Shown: positions 42,822-50,522, counted from the first letter of the stretch. The stretch: 53,577 nt of DNA from Oscillospiraceae bacterium (GCA_017469115.1 JAFUGY010000068.1:1-53577), one strand, 5' to 3'. The notes: generated by a model from the sequence alone, not told the origin. Numbers and translations are program-made.

Positions 42822-44165
42822 TTATTTTACTTTCACGAAGTAGCAATTGTTTGCAGCATTCTCCTGGTTGTCATACCAGTACAGCACCCCGTTGACGTAG
42901 TAGAGATATCCTGTGCCGTTCTGATAATTGGTGGTTCTGATGCCGCCGCCGGCAGCGTTATATTCGGTAGTCGTTTTGGTGCAGTTGGTGTACTGCAGCA
43001 ATCCGCTTGCATTGAATGTTCCCTGGAAGGTCCAGTCAACCGATTTCATGGCACTGTCAGCCCAGTGTACGGTGATGTTGCTTAGCTGTGCATTCCCGGT
43101 GATGACAAGGGTTGCACGCTGGGAAACGTTATCCTGATAGGTGCCGTTATAACCGTCTGCGCTCACCGGGGTTGTGGTAGCTGCAGGGGCAGGAGCGGAA
43201 GAAGTAGCGGCTGCCGTTGCCGGCCCGATCAGATAAATCGTTTTGCCGATGGGGATGGAAGTGAGCTTGAAGTTCGGGTTCAGGCGTTCCAGAATATCCT
43301 GCACCTTCCCATACTGAACGCCGTAGGCAGTGCAGAGTTTGGAAGTGGTATCACCGGAGACGATGGTGTGTGAGTAGAGGGCGAAGGTTGCATTGTAGGG
43401 GCTGGTGGAAGGGAAGTAGTACTCTTTCCCGGCCTGAACGCTGCTGAGATTGGTGAGATTGTTCAGCGCCTTGACAATGCTGGATACCTTCGGGGAATAT
43501 TTTGCACCGAGATCATCACATACGCGGTTTACCGTTTCACCCGCTGCCATTTTATGGGTCACAATATAGTATTCCAGCTTGTCCGAAGCGGGACGGACCG
43601 AACTCTGGGTAGCGGGAACGGTAGTGGCCGGGGTAGAAGCAGAAGAAATCGGAAGAGTTGTACTTTGAGCAGAAGAGTTGGTAGTCATCGGGAAATAGAT
43701 TTTCTGGCCGACGTAGATTTTGCTCAAGTCTTTATCAGAGGCCCAGTTATTGAGCTTCTTAATCTCATCTTTGCATGCGGAATAATTCAGACGCAGCGCA
43801 GTGCAGATGCTGAATATAGTGTCGCCTCTTTTTACCGTATACTGGATGGCGTTTGCAGGGCCTTCCGTGGCATGCAGATCCACAATTTTCTTTGCATCCT
43901 CTGCCGTTTTCGGCAGATAGAGCGTCTGACCCGGACGGATAGCATTGAGAGAAGCTGCTTTTGCATAACCGTTCAGAATAAGAATGGCTGTCTGCACGGC
44001 TTCATAATCAAGCCCTCTCGCTCTGCAGAGTGCGGAAACGGTATCTCCTTTGTTGACGACAACCTGCATCGCATAGGGAGTATAGTCCGCAGCAAAGGCG
44101 GAAAGCGGGCATACAGAAAACACAAGGCTGAACAGTAACAGCAGTGTGATGAGTTTGATTTTCAT
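42822..44165 (-). CDS. secreted multi-LysM protein
   Basis: 447 residues with a signal peptide (residues 1-25, ending AFAA). Four LysM-like modules follow (about 33-85, 107-160, 198-253, 262-313), each with a GDT or GET turn and a closing YLP/YFP/YLI. Ser/Thr/Ala/Pro linkers separate them. The last about 105 residues (from DGYNGTYQDN) are a Tyr/Asn-rich beta domain I do not recognise. LysM modules bind peptidoglycan N-acetylglucosamine, so it is likely wall-bound. No catalytic domain seen. AGGAGG and a good promoter precede it. Confidence 0.88.
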   Translation of the reverse strand: MKIKLITLLLLFSLVFSVCPLSAFAADYTPYAMQVVVNKGDTVSALCRARGLDYEAVQTAILILNGYAKAASLNAIRPGQTLYLPKTAEDAKKIVDLHATEGPANAIQYTVKRGDTIFSICTALRLNYSACKDEIKKLNNWASDKDLSKIYVGQKIYFPMTTNSSAQSTTLPISSASTPATTVPATQSSVRPASDKLEYYIVTHKMAAGETVNRVCDDLGAKYSPKVSSIVKALNNLTNLSSVQAGKEYYFPSTSPYNATFALYSHTIVSGDTTSKLCTAYGVQYGKVQDILERLNPNFKLTSIPIGKTIYLIGPATAAATSSAPAPAATTTPVSADGYNGTYQDNVSQRATLVITGNAQLSNITVHWADSAMKSVDWTFQGTFNASGLLQYTNCTKTTTEYNAAGGGIRTTNYQNGTGYLYYVNGVLYWYDNQENAANNCYFVKVK

Positions 44166-44200
44166 GAAAGGTTCCTCCTGAGGCTTTTACTTGTTGCTAT

Positions 44201-44229
44201 ATTATAGCACGGCACAAATCAATTTGCAA
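44201..44229 (-). promoter_or_regulatory. LysM gene promoter
   Basis: Minus-strand TTGCAA (44229-44224), 17-base spacer, TATAAT (44206-44201). Confidence 0.75.
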
Positions 44230-44372
44230 CAGAAGTGTGAGCAAAATGTAATAATTTTGAAAATAAAAAGCGATTCACCGGCTGAACACGATAAAATAAC
44301 GCGGCTTAGACTTTTAGACAGCTTGATTGACCAGACAGCTTGATTAACGTAGCAGCCCCGGCGAGGAACTTT

Positions 44373-44430
44373 TAAATTGCAGTGTGCCGATTTTTATAGT
44401 GGAAAAAAACAAAGATATGCGGTATAATAT
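44373..44430 (+). repeat. dispersed promoter element, copy A (upstream of pgi)
   Basis: Shares GTGCCGATTTTTATAGTGGAAAAA and a following ATATG..GTATAAT with copies at 47814 and 48979. Promoter: TGGAAA (44400-44405), 17 bases, TATAAT (44423-44428). The remaining part of the 331-base gap between the LysM gene and pgi shows only the LysM promoter. Confidence 0.7.
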
Positions 44431-44496
44431 CGTCGTTAAAAGTTCAAAATACTGATAGCTTGTTAAGAATACCCGAAAAAAGAAAGGACATGACCT

Positions 44497-46080
44497 ATGA
44501 TTGCCTGGAAAAACCTGGATAAACTGGCAGCTTACGACAAGCTGACAGCTCTGAAAAACAGCGTAAACCTGTCGGAAGCAATGAGCGGTGAGAACGGAGC
44601 TTCGCGTGTGGCAAAGTATTGCGTTCCTATGGCGGAAGGGCTGATTTACAACTTTGCTGCCAAAGCTGTTGACGATGAGGTGCTCAAAGCCCTTGGAGAG
44701 CTGGCGGAAGAGGCACAGCTTGCAGAGAAGTTTGCAGCTCTCTATAATGGCGAGGTGATCAATACCGGAGAAAAGCGCCTGGTGCTGCACCAGCTTACCC
44801 GCGGCCAGCTCGGCGACAAGGTTGTTGTAGAAGGCACGGACAAACGCGAGTTTTACCTGGGTGAGCAGAAGAAGGCAGCTGCCTTTGCCGAAAAAGTACA
44901 CAGCGGGGAGATTACCAATGCAGCAGGGGAGAAGTTTACGACTGTTGTCCAGATCGGCATCGGCGGCAGTGACCTCGGCCCCCGCGCTATGTATCTTGCG
45001 CTGGAGAACTGGGCGAGGAAGAACAGAACTCTCAAGCTCGAAGCTCGATTTATCAGCAATGTTGACCCGGACGATGCGGCAAGCGTACTGAAAACCATCG
45101 ACGTGGAGCATTCCATCTTTGTGCTGGTCTCCAAGTCCGGCACTACGCTGGAGACACTAACCAACGAGTCCTTTGTAAAAGATGCGCTCAGAAACGCAGG
45201 GCTAGATCCTGCAAAGCACATGGTTGCCGTCACAAGCGAGACCTCTCCACTGGCAAAGTCCAGTGACTATCTGGCAGCATTCTTCATGGACGATTATATC
45301 GGCGGTCGATATTCCTCCACTTCCTGCGTAGGCGGGGTGGTGCTTTCCCTGGCCTTCGGGCCCGAAGTGTTCGCACGTTTCCTTGCCGGAGCACATGAGG
45401 CGGATCTGACAGCGAAAGAGACCGATCTCATGAAAAATCCTGCCATGCTGGATGCACTCATCGGTGTGTACGAGCGTAACGTCCTTGGCTATCCGGCCAC
45501 TGCCGTGCTGCCCTATTCCCAGGCACTCAACCGCTTCCCTGCACATCTGCAGCAGCTCGATATGGAATCCAACGGAAAGCATGTCAACCGCTTCGGGGAG
45601 CCGGTCGATTATCCTACGGGCCCCATCATCTTTGGGGAACCCGGCACCAACGGGCAGCATTCCTTCTATCAGCTCCTGCATCAGGGCACTGATATTGTAC
45701 CGCTGCAGTTTGTTGGCTTCCGTCAGAACCAGACGGGTATGGATGTTGATATCCAGGGCAGTACCAGCCAGCAGAAACTGTGCGCCAACGTTGTTGCCCA
45801 GATCATGGCATTTGCCTGCGGCAAGCAGGATACGAACCCCAACAAAACCTTCGAGGGCGGCCGTCCATCCAGCATCATAATCGGCGAGCAGCTTACTCCG
45901 GAGGCTCTTGGTGCATTGCTGGCTCACTTTGAGAATAAGGTTATGTTCCAGGGCTTCTGCTGGAACCTGAACAGCTTTGACCAGGAGGGCGTACAGCTCG
46001 GCAAGGTGCTGGCGAAGCGCGTGCTCGCCCATGAGACGGACGGTGCGCTGAAAGCCTTCAGTGACCTTTTGGCGATCTGA
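44497..46080 (+). CDS. pgi: glucose-6-phosphate isomerase
   Basis: Interconverts glucose-6-phosphate and fructose-6-phosphate in glycolysis. 527 residues. Motifs include VVQIGIGGSDLGPRAMYLAL, LVSKSGTTLETLTNE (sugar-phosphate site), FGEPGTNGQHSFYQLLHQG with the catalytic Glu/His region, and a C-terminal FDQEGVQLGKVLAKR with the conserved Lys. AGAAAGGACATGACCT precedes the ATG; transcribed from promoter copy A. Monocistronic with its own terminator. Confidence 0.96.
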   Translation: MIAWKNLDKLAAYDKLTALKNSVNLSEAMSGENGASRVAKYCVPMAEGLIYNFAAKAVDDEVLKALGELAEEAQLAEKFAALYNGEVINTGEKRLVLHQLTRGQLGDKVVVEGTDKREFYLGEQKKAAAFAEKVHSGEITNAAGEKFTTVVQIGIGGSDLGPRAMYLALENWARKNRTLKLEARFISNVDPDDAASVLKTIDVEHSIFVLVSKSGTTLETLTNESFVKDALRNAGLDPAKHMVAVTSETSPLAKSSDYLAAFFMDDYIGGRYSSTSCVGGVVLSLAFGPEVFARFLAGAHEADLTAKETDLMKNPAMLDALIGVYERNVLGYPATAVLPYSQALNRFPAHLQQLDMESNGKHVNRFGEPVDYPTGPIIFGEPGTNGQHSFYQLLHQGTDIVPLQFVGFRQNQTGMDVDIQGSTSQQKLCANVVAQIMAFACGKQDTNPNKTFEGGRPSSIIIGEQLTPEALGALLAHFENKVMFQGFCWNLNSFDQEGVQLGKVLAKRVLAHETDGALKAFSDLLAI

Positions 46081-46139
46081 TTTCGTATAGCTCTTTCCGA
46101 TGGCTTTTGTTGCCGTTCGGAAGAATATATCCAATGTAT

Positions 46140-46177
46140 AGCAGCAGCTCCGGTGCCAAAGTACCGGAGCTGCTGCT
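46140..46177 (+). terminator. hairpin after pgi
   Basis: Perfect 15-bp stem AGCAGCAGCTCCGGT / ACCGGAGCTGCTGCT with an 8-base loop; only GTT follows, so a weak T tract. The rest of 46081-46374 holds no supportable gene. Confidence 0.7.
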
Positions 46178-46374
46178 GTTATGGGCATCCGATACGGTCT
46201 AAAGAGCACAGTTTTGTTGCCTGCCTCTCTCGATTTGAGTGAAGGCTCTATTTCACAGTTTCAACATATAATTATGTCATTTTGTCAGACCGTCCTCAAA
46301 AAAATCTTTTTTTCTGTTAATGTACGGGCGTAAACCCATAGTATATAGGTGAAAACGGAAAGGGGTGACAGCCT

Positions 46375-46548
46375 ATGACAGACATGGAGATCATCAACCT
46401 GTTTTTTGCGCGCTCGGAACAGGGGATCGACGAGCTTGCCAAGAAGCACGGCAACGCCGTGGCAAGAGTTGCCCGAAATATTCTGGGAAACGAACAGGAT
46501 ACGGAAGAGTGCGTAAACGATACATATCTCGGGGCTTGGAATATATAA
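46375..46548 (+). pseudogene. truncated sigma-70 family factor (region 2 fragment)
   Basis: ATG 46375 with AAAGGGG upstream gives 57 residues, beginning MTDMEIINLFFARSEQGIDE and containing QDTEECVNDTYLGAWN, the region 2 core helix of ECF-type sigma factors. In intact relatives WNT(I)PP and a region 4 follow; here the frame ends at TAA 46546-46548. No region 4 of the same protein is found downstream, so the gene is a 5' remnant. Confidence 0.75.
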
Positions 46549-46553
46549 AGTGC

Positions 46554-46892
46554 ATGTCCAGTCTTGGCGGTCCGAAGTGGGACGGCATGCCGCGGACACA
46601 TAACCCTCAGGCTGATGAAGAGCGCATTCTGAAGGCTATCGATGAGATCGACATCCTGAAAGAGCGCTACCGGCAGGCGGTGGAGTATATGGACTGGTTC
46701 AAACCGTCGTGGGAGCAGCTTTCCGCCGATGATCGGTATTGCCTCGAAACCTTCTATGGTGACGGCAACACCTACGGCAGCAGTGCGGCCTACTACATCG
46801 CCGAGTACCTGCACATTGAACAGCCCACTGCGTATAAGCGGAAGAACCGGGCTCTGGACCGATTGACGGTTTTGATGTTCGGTAAATCCTGA
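46554..46892 (+). pseudogene. probable remnant of phage/ICE sigma-like HTH protein
   Basis: 112 residues from ATG 46554 (MSSLGGPKWDGMPRTHNP). The C-terminal half, LSADDRYCLETFYGDGNTYG followed by YIAEYLHIEQPTAYKRKNRALDRL, is a sigma region-4-like helix-turn-helix as found in small phage or conjugative-element regulators. It begins right at the break point of the sigma fragment, without an RBS, so it appears to be a 3' fragment joined to it by deletion. It could still be a short functional gene. Confidence 0.5.
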
Positions 46893-46918
46893 CTTTCAAA
46901 GAAAACTTTGCAAAAAGT

Positions 46919-46975
46919 ATTGACAAGTAAACTTGGCATGTGTATAATACGACCATGCCAAGTTTACTTGTCAAT
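46919..46975 (+). promoter_or_regulatory. promoter enclosed by a 22-bp perfect inverted repeat
   Basis: TTGACA (46920-46925), 17-base spacer, TATAAT (46943-46948). Arms 46919-46940 and 46954-46975 are exact reverse complements around a 13-base centre holding the -10. Each arm contains a smaller palindrome, CAAGTAAACTTG (46924-46935) and CAAGTTTACTTG (46959-46970). It controls the next two genes and is probably bound by the XRE protein at 47326. Confidence 0.8.
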
Positions 46976-46993
46976 CTGTTGGGAGGTGCTATG

Positions 46994-47314
46994 ATGAACA
47001 GAGAAGAAATACTGGCAAAAAGCCAACAGGAAAATCATGGGCAGGATGTTGTTAATCTGGAAGTGTCGAAGAACGGCATGCAGATTGGATGGGTCGTAAT
47101 TATATGTTTGCTGGCCTTCGTATCGGTAGTCAACGCAATCGTATTTGAACGGATGAGCAGCGAGGTTTTCTTCGCTGTTACTGCTTCAACCTCCGTTATC
47201 TTTTTCTACAAATACATGAAATTACATCAGAAACATGAACTTTTCGTTGCAGTCATTGACGCAGTTGCAGCTGGCGCGTTCCTTATTTCATGGATTATTC
47301 AGCTCGTCCGATAA
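46994..47314 (+). CDS. DUF6442-type three-segment membrane protein
   Basis: 106 residues from ATG 46994 (RBS GGGAGG seven bases upstream; ATG 46991 is the alternative). NREEILAKSQQENHGQD at the N-terminus and three hydrophobic segments (about residues 34-50, 55-72, 84-103) match small membrane proteins regularly paired with a short XRE regulator in Clostridia and Bacilli. Function unknown. It lies 11 bases before the XRE gene under the inverted-repeat promoter. Confidence 0.75.
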   Translation: MNREEILAKSQQENHGQDVVNLEVSKNGMQIGWVVIICLLAFVSVVNAIVFERMSSEVFFAVTASTSVIFFYKYMKLHQKHELFVAVIDAVAAGAFLISWIIQLVR

Positions 47315-47325
47315 CGAGGTGCAAT

Positions 47326-47532
47326 ATGGAAGACAAACTGATACTGAAAAACAGACTAAAGGAAATCCGTACAGAGAAAGGATTGTCACAGGCACAACTC
47401 GCAGAGATGGTCGGTGTGTCTCGAAATACGATCAGTTCTATTGAAACCGGGCAGTTTAGCCCAACAGCAAAGCTTGCGCTTATCTTGAGCATCGCATTGG
47501 AAAAGCAGTTTGAAGAAATCTTTTATTTCTAA
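47326..47532 (+). CDS. short XRE-family regulator
   Basis: 68 residues, essentially a bare helix-turn-helix (LKEIRTEKGLSQAQLAEMVGVSRNTISSIETG) with a C-terminal dimer helix, KQFEEIFYF. RBS GAGGTG. Probably an autoregulator binding the palindromes at 46924 and 46959. Ends directly against the integrase remnant, which suggests the two-gene unit was inserted there or a deletion joined them. Confidence 0.9.
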   Translation: MEDKLILKNRLKEIRTEKGLSQAQLAEMVGVSRNTISSIETGQFSPTAKLALILSIALEKQFEEIFYF

Positions 47533-47792
47533 CTATGCCCAACATCACCCCCGCAGGTCTACCGCCATACCTACTGCAGCAATCAGGCAAGGCCGGGATA
47601 AATCCAAAGACGCTCCAGTACCTGATGGGCCACAGCGATATCGGCGTCACGCGCAACACTTACACTCACCTGGGCCTGGAAGACGCCGCTGAGGAACTTC
47701 GTCGCATGGAGGAAGCCGAAGCCGCCCGCAGGGAGCAGGAGAAGATTGCGGGCAAGACGCCGCCATCGCAGAAAATGTTCAAGACTGTCTGA
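47533..47792 (+). pseudogene. tyrosine recombinase (integrase) C-terminal remnant with frameshifts
   Basis: The C-terminal block NPKTLQYLMGHSDIGVTRNTYTH and a Glu/Arg-rich tail are typical of Tn916/ICE integrases; the catalytic Tyr is the Y of TYTH. Upstream, the expected ITPHVxRHTxCS segment is present only in another frame (VYRHTYCSN, about 47557-47583). So one indel lies in the C-run near 47550 and a compensating one before 47597. The N-terminal 300 or so residues are absent. Non-functional relic of a mobile element. Confidence 0.8.
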
Positions 47793-47813
47793 AAGCAACA
47801 TAAAAACCAGCAA

Positions 47814-47945
47814 GGCGCTCTGCAAACTGCGGAACGCCGATTTTTATAATGGAAAAATCCGCTCATATGAGGTATAATAAACTACTTCATTTTACGGGCG
47901 TGAGGGGAGATTTCGGTAAGTCAGGATTGAAATGAGGAGGAAGGT
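47814..47945 (+). repeat. terminator-promoter-leader element, copy B
   Basis: GGCGCTC...GAACGCC hairpin with TTTTT (47814-47845), promoter TGGAAA (47850-47855), 17 bases, TATAAT (47873-47878), then a leader with CGGGCGTG, GGAGA and the small hairpin GATTT-CGGT-AAGTC, ending in GAGGAGG before the dehydrogenase ATG. It aligns along its whole length with copy C. Confidence 0.75.
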
Positions 47946-47950
47946 GTTCA

Positions 47951-48892
47951 ATGAAGGTCGTCATTATAGGCTCTTTCCCGGAGAAAGCAAAAGACAGAAT
48001 CCGTGGCAGTTTTCCCTGCGCTTGGGATATCAAAATTGTTTTGCCGGACGAGGCTGAACTGGAATTACCAGACGCTGAGGTAATTATTCCCGAACACATT
48101 CTGATTGGCGACGAAATCCTGCAGAAAGCACCTAAACTGAGGTTGGTGCAGACAGGCGCGGGATATGACAATGTTGACTTGTGTGCATGTACAAGGCATG
48201 GCGTACAGGTATGTAATGCCGCGGGTGTAAATGCCAACGCCGTCGCTGAACATGTCATGGCGATGATTCTTTGCTGGTACAAAAATATTGTAAAGCTTGA
48301 CAAGTTTTTAAAAACGGATTCCGATGAAGGCGGACTAAACTATTTCGGAGCGGAACTCTCGGATAAAACGATCGGCCTTGTTGGATTTGGTCATGTCGGG
48401 AAAAAAGTGGCAGAATACTGTAATGCTTTTCACATGAAAGTGCTGGTTTATAGCCATCATCCAACTGAAGCAGCAGGAATAGAGCAAAGAGATTTGGATA
48501 GTCTACTCCATGACAGCGATATCGTCAGTCTGCATGTTCCTCTGAATGAAACCACCCGGCATATGATAAATGCTGATGTGTTCTCCAAAATGAAGTCAGA
48601 TTCTGTCTTGATCAACACGTCGAGAGGCGGAGTCATTGCTGAGCCGCAGCTTCTGCAGGCATTGGAGAAAGGCCTTATTGGAGGCGCTTGTCTGGACGTT
48701 TTTGAAAAAGAACCCTTGCGGCGCGATCATCCATTCCGCAGAATGGAGAATGTAATCTTAACGCCGCATACTGCTGGCCTTCCCGATGGAGTGAAGTATC
48801 ACAAAAAACGCTATGAGTTTTTTGTGAAAAATATTGAACGAGTAATGAAAAACGAAATTCCGGATTGCAGGATTAATAATCTGGAGAGATAG
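47951..48892 (+). CDS. D-isomer-specific 2-hydroxyacid dehydrogenase
   Basis: NAD-dependent reductase/dehydrogenase of 2-hydroxyacids, 313 residues. NAD motif GLVGFGHVGKK; catalytic Arg in INTSRGG, Glu in FEKEPL and His in LTPHTAG are all present. N-terminal VQTGAGYDNVDL is the usual substrate loop. No ACT domain, so it is not a regulatory SerA; the substrate cannot be named. Good RBS (GAGGAGG). It sits in the accessory region behind repeat copy B and before repeat D1. Confidence 0.9.
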   Translation: MKVVIIGSFPEKAKDRIRGSFPCAWDIKIVLPDEAELELPDAEVIIPEHILIGDEILQKAPKLRLVQTGAGYDNVDLCACTRHGVQVCNAAGVNANAVAEHVMAMILCWYKNIVKLDKFLKTDSDEGGLNYFGAELSDKTIGLVGFGHVGKKVAEYCNAFHMKVLVYSHHPTEAAGIEQRDLDSLLHDSDIVSLHVPLNETTRHMINADVFSKMKSDSVLINTSRGGVIAEPQLLQALEKGLIGGACLDVFEKEPLRRDHPFRRMENVILTPHTAGLPDGVKYHKKRYEFFVKNIERVMKNEIPDCRINNLER

Positions 48893-48914
48893 TTCCGAGT
48901 TATCGTCCGTTATT

Positions 48915-48964
48915 CCTTTCACCCGGCGAAAGTAAACTATCCCATTTATTACTATTTGACTACC
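48915..48964. repeat. direct repeat D, copy 1
   Basis: About 50 bases containing CTTTCACCCGGCG, AGTAAA and TTTGACTACC. It aligns with 49373-49425. It lies between the dehydrogenase and element C. Confidence 0.65.
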
Positions 48965-48978
48965 GTATAAAACAGTAA

Positions 48979-49104
48979 GCGCTCTGCAAACTGCGGAGCG
49001 CCGATTTTTTATAGTGGAAAAATCCGCCGATATGAGATATATTAAACTAATTAATTATTCGGGCGTGGCTGGAGACTTCGTTAAGTCGGGATTTGAGGTG
49101 GTGA
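48979..49104 (+). repeat. terminator-promoter-leader element, copy C
   Basis: GCGCTC...GAGCGC hairpin followed by TTTTTT (48979-49010), promoter TGGAAA (49015-49020), 17 bases, TATATT (49038-49043), leader with CGGGCGTG, GGAGA and hairpin GACTT-CGTT-AAGTC, then GAGGTGG. Versus copy B, the changes in the hairpin keep it paired. Confidence 0.75.
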
Positions 49105-49112
49105 AGGCATTT

Positions 49113-49340
49113 ATGAAGAAACTCAACACTTTTTTGAATGTTTTAATGGGATCGTTCTTTGGTGTTTTCATTGGAGATCTAATTGCGAAATATAAAATCT
49201 ACCAGCAATTCCATGAAATCTATGATGCAACAAACTCAGCGCCCTGGTATTACGGAGTATTATCCAGTCTAATTCTGTTTATTGCTGTTGTTATTGTATG
49301 TGTGATCATTAAGCTGATTATACGCAATAAGGCGAAATAA
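49113..49340 (+). CDS. small membrane protein, unknown
   Basis: 75 residues from ATG 49113 (GAGGTGG upstream). The in-frame ATG at 49014 lies before the promoter -10 and is rejected. Two hydrophobic segments (about residues 5-22 and 46-70) are separated by a Tyr/Glu-rich loop; the tail is basic (KLIIRNKAK). No family recognised. It is delimited by element C on the left and repeat D2 on the right. Confidence 0.6.
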   Translation: MKKLNTFLNVLMGSFFGVFIGDLIAKYKIYQQFHEIYDATNSAPWYYGVLSSLILFIAVVIVCVIIKLIIRNKAK

Positions 49341-49372
49341 TTGATCTGATTCCAGTCTATATCCCCGCCTTT

Positions 49373-49425
49373 CCCTTCACCCGACGGTAGTAAGAACCCC
49401 TCTGTTTTACTACCATTTGACTACC
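49373..49425. repeat. direct repeat D, copy 2
   Basis: CCCTTCACCCGACGG, GTAGTAAG, then ACTACCATTTGACTACC (itself a doubled ACTACC). Homologous to copy 1 at 48915-48964. Confidence 0.65.
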
Positions 49426-49554
49426 ATTGACGACCTCATCTTGCCGCATTTCGGCTGAGTCATGACATTGTGACCCCGATTTCAAGGCAAAGATACGCCC
49501 GGCAAATCGCGGCAAAACGGGGCAGAATACGGCTTTTCAGGAGGATGATCGCAC

Positions 49555-49617
49555 TTGACTAAGATACTTTTTGTGTGCCACGGCAAGCCTCTAACAAAAA
49601 GCCGATTTTCCCTGTAA
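49555..49617 (+). pseudogene. 5' stub of low-molecular-weight protein-tyrosine phosphatase gene
   Basis: TTG 49555 behind AGGAGGATGATCGCAC reads MTKILFVCHG, the start and P-loop entry of LMW phosphatases (FVCHGNICRS), then diverges into KPLTKSRFSL and a stop. Only about ten codons remain, so homology is suggestive rather than certain. A break inside the P-loop fits insertion or deletion by the mobile element. Confidence 0.4.
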
Positions 49618-49870
49618 AATCAAGCCCTTTTAACCATCCCTCACGCAGTTTACACCCCGTTTGCACCTCGCAAACCAGGGAAAAATTGGGAAAAGACGGT
49701 TCGTCTTGCCATTGGAAATGTAAGTATGTCTGGATAATATTTGACAGCATTTGAGCAAAGCCGCAATGCCTTGAAAAAACCTGTCTTTTTCTATTCCTTC
49801 AAAGACCAACCGTAAGTTTTACACCTTTTGTATCAACACACCAAGCCCACCATGACATTTATTAAACACG

Positions 49871-49916
49871 AAGGCGTTCCCTTTGAAGCGAGATTCGCTT
49901 CGAGGGAGCGCCTTTT
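49871..49916. terminator. terminator between relic region and flavoprotein operon
   Basis: Long stem with two small internal mismatches (49871-49891 with 49895-49914), loop GAT, TTTT on the plus side and AA-rich on the other. Likely ends the minus-strand operon as well. Confidence 0.75.
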
Positions 49917-50009
49917 GCTTTTAAGCTTCATATCCATCGAGTAACATGTTTCCGCGAGAAAGACATAGAGCCGTTGATGAAAGAATCAATCCGATGCTCA
50001 TGTTTGTTT

Positions 50010-50522
50010 TTACAGAGTGGTCGCCATTTTCATGATCGTCTTTAAATACTCTTTATCATGATTAGTGATGATCCCCATATCTTCCAATCCCAGATATCCA
50101 AGGAAATCGCCCTCATAGGAGAATCTCGCCCCATCATACATATCCGAATCACCGGAGCTCAGGAACATCGCAACCTTCTGAAGCGTCTCCGGCGCTTTGG
50201 GATAAAGCACGGAATAAAACCGGTCGACAGCACATTTCAACTGCCCGCTGATACCGTGATAGTAGATCGGCGAAGCCAGAACGAGCATGTTTGCACTCTG
50301 CAGCTGGTTGTAGACCTCCTGCATATCATCCTGCTGCGCGCATTTGCCCTGTCCCTTCCCATGACAATATTCGCAAGCGAGACAGCCTTTGATGTTCTTT
50401 CTGTAAACATTGATGACTGATACTGCATGCCCTGTTTTCTCTGCGCTTTCTTTGAACACAGCTACCATTTCCGCTGTGCTGCCATGAGGCCGGGGACTCC
50501 CATTCAGAACCAATATTCTCAT
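50010..50522 (-). CDS. NAD(P)H-dependent flavodoxin-fold oxidoreductase
   Basis: 170 residues from ATG 50522 (GGGTGG upstream). N-terminal LVLNGSPRPHGSTAEM is the FMN phosphate loop; GCLACEYCHGKGQGKC is the compact Cys cluster seen in iron-sulfur flavoprotein-like reductases; ASPIYYHGISGQLKCAVDRFY is typical of the family. Probably reduces quinones, nitro groups or metals with FMN. Last gene of a five-gene minus-strand operon; the preceding AKR stop is 18 bases upstream of the chosen start. Confidence 0.9.
   Translation of the reverse strand: MRILVLNGSPRPHGSTAEMVAVFKESAEKTGHAVSVINVYRKNIKGCLACEYCHGKGQGKCAQQDDMQEVYNQLQSANMLVLASPIYYHGISGQLKCAVDRFYSVLYPKAPETLQKVAMFLSSGDSDMYDGARFSYEGDFLGYLGLEDMGIITNHDKEYLKTIMKMATTL

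Larger units (their letters stand above)
49424..50009. other. non-coding relic region
   Basis: About 580 bases without an intact gene. It contains the 5' stub of a phosphatase-like gene at 49555 and TTTACACC/TTTGCACC repeats near 49649-49666 with another TTTTACACC near 49818, reminiscent of integrase arm sites. A terminator is at 49871. A minus-strand frame at 49559-49750 has no RBS or family and is not accepted. Confidence 0.5.

Noticed and set aside
49559-49750. 63-codon minus-strand frame in the relic region
   Set aside because: No RBS or recognisable family; lies in mobile-element debris.
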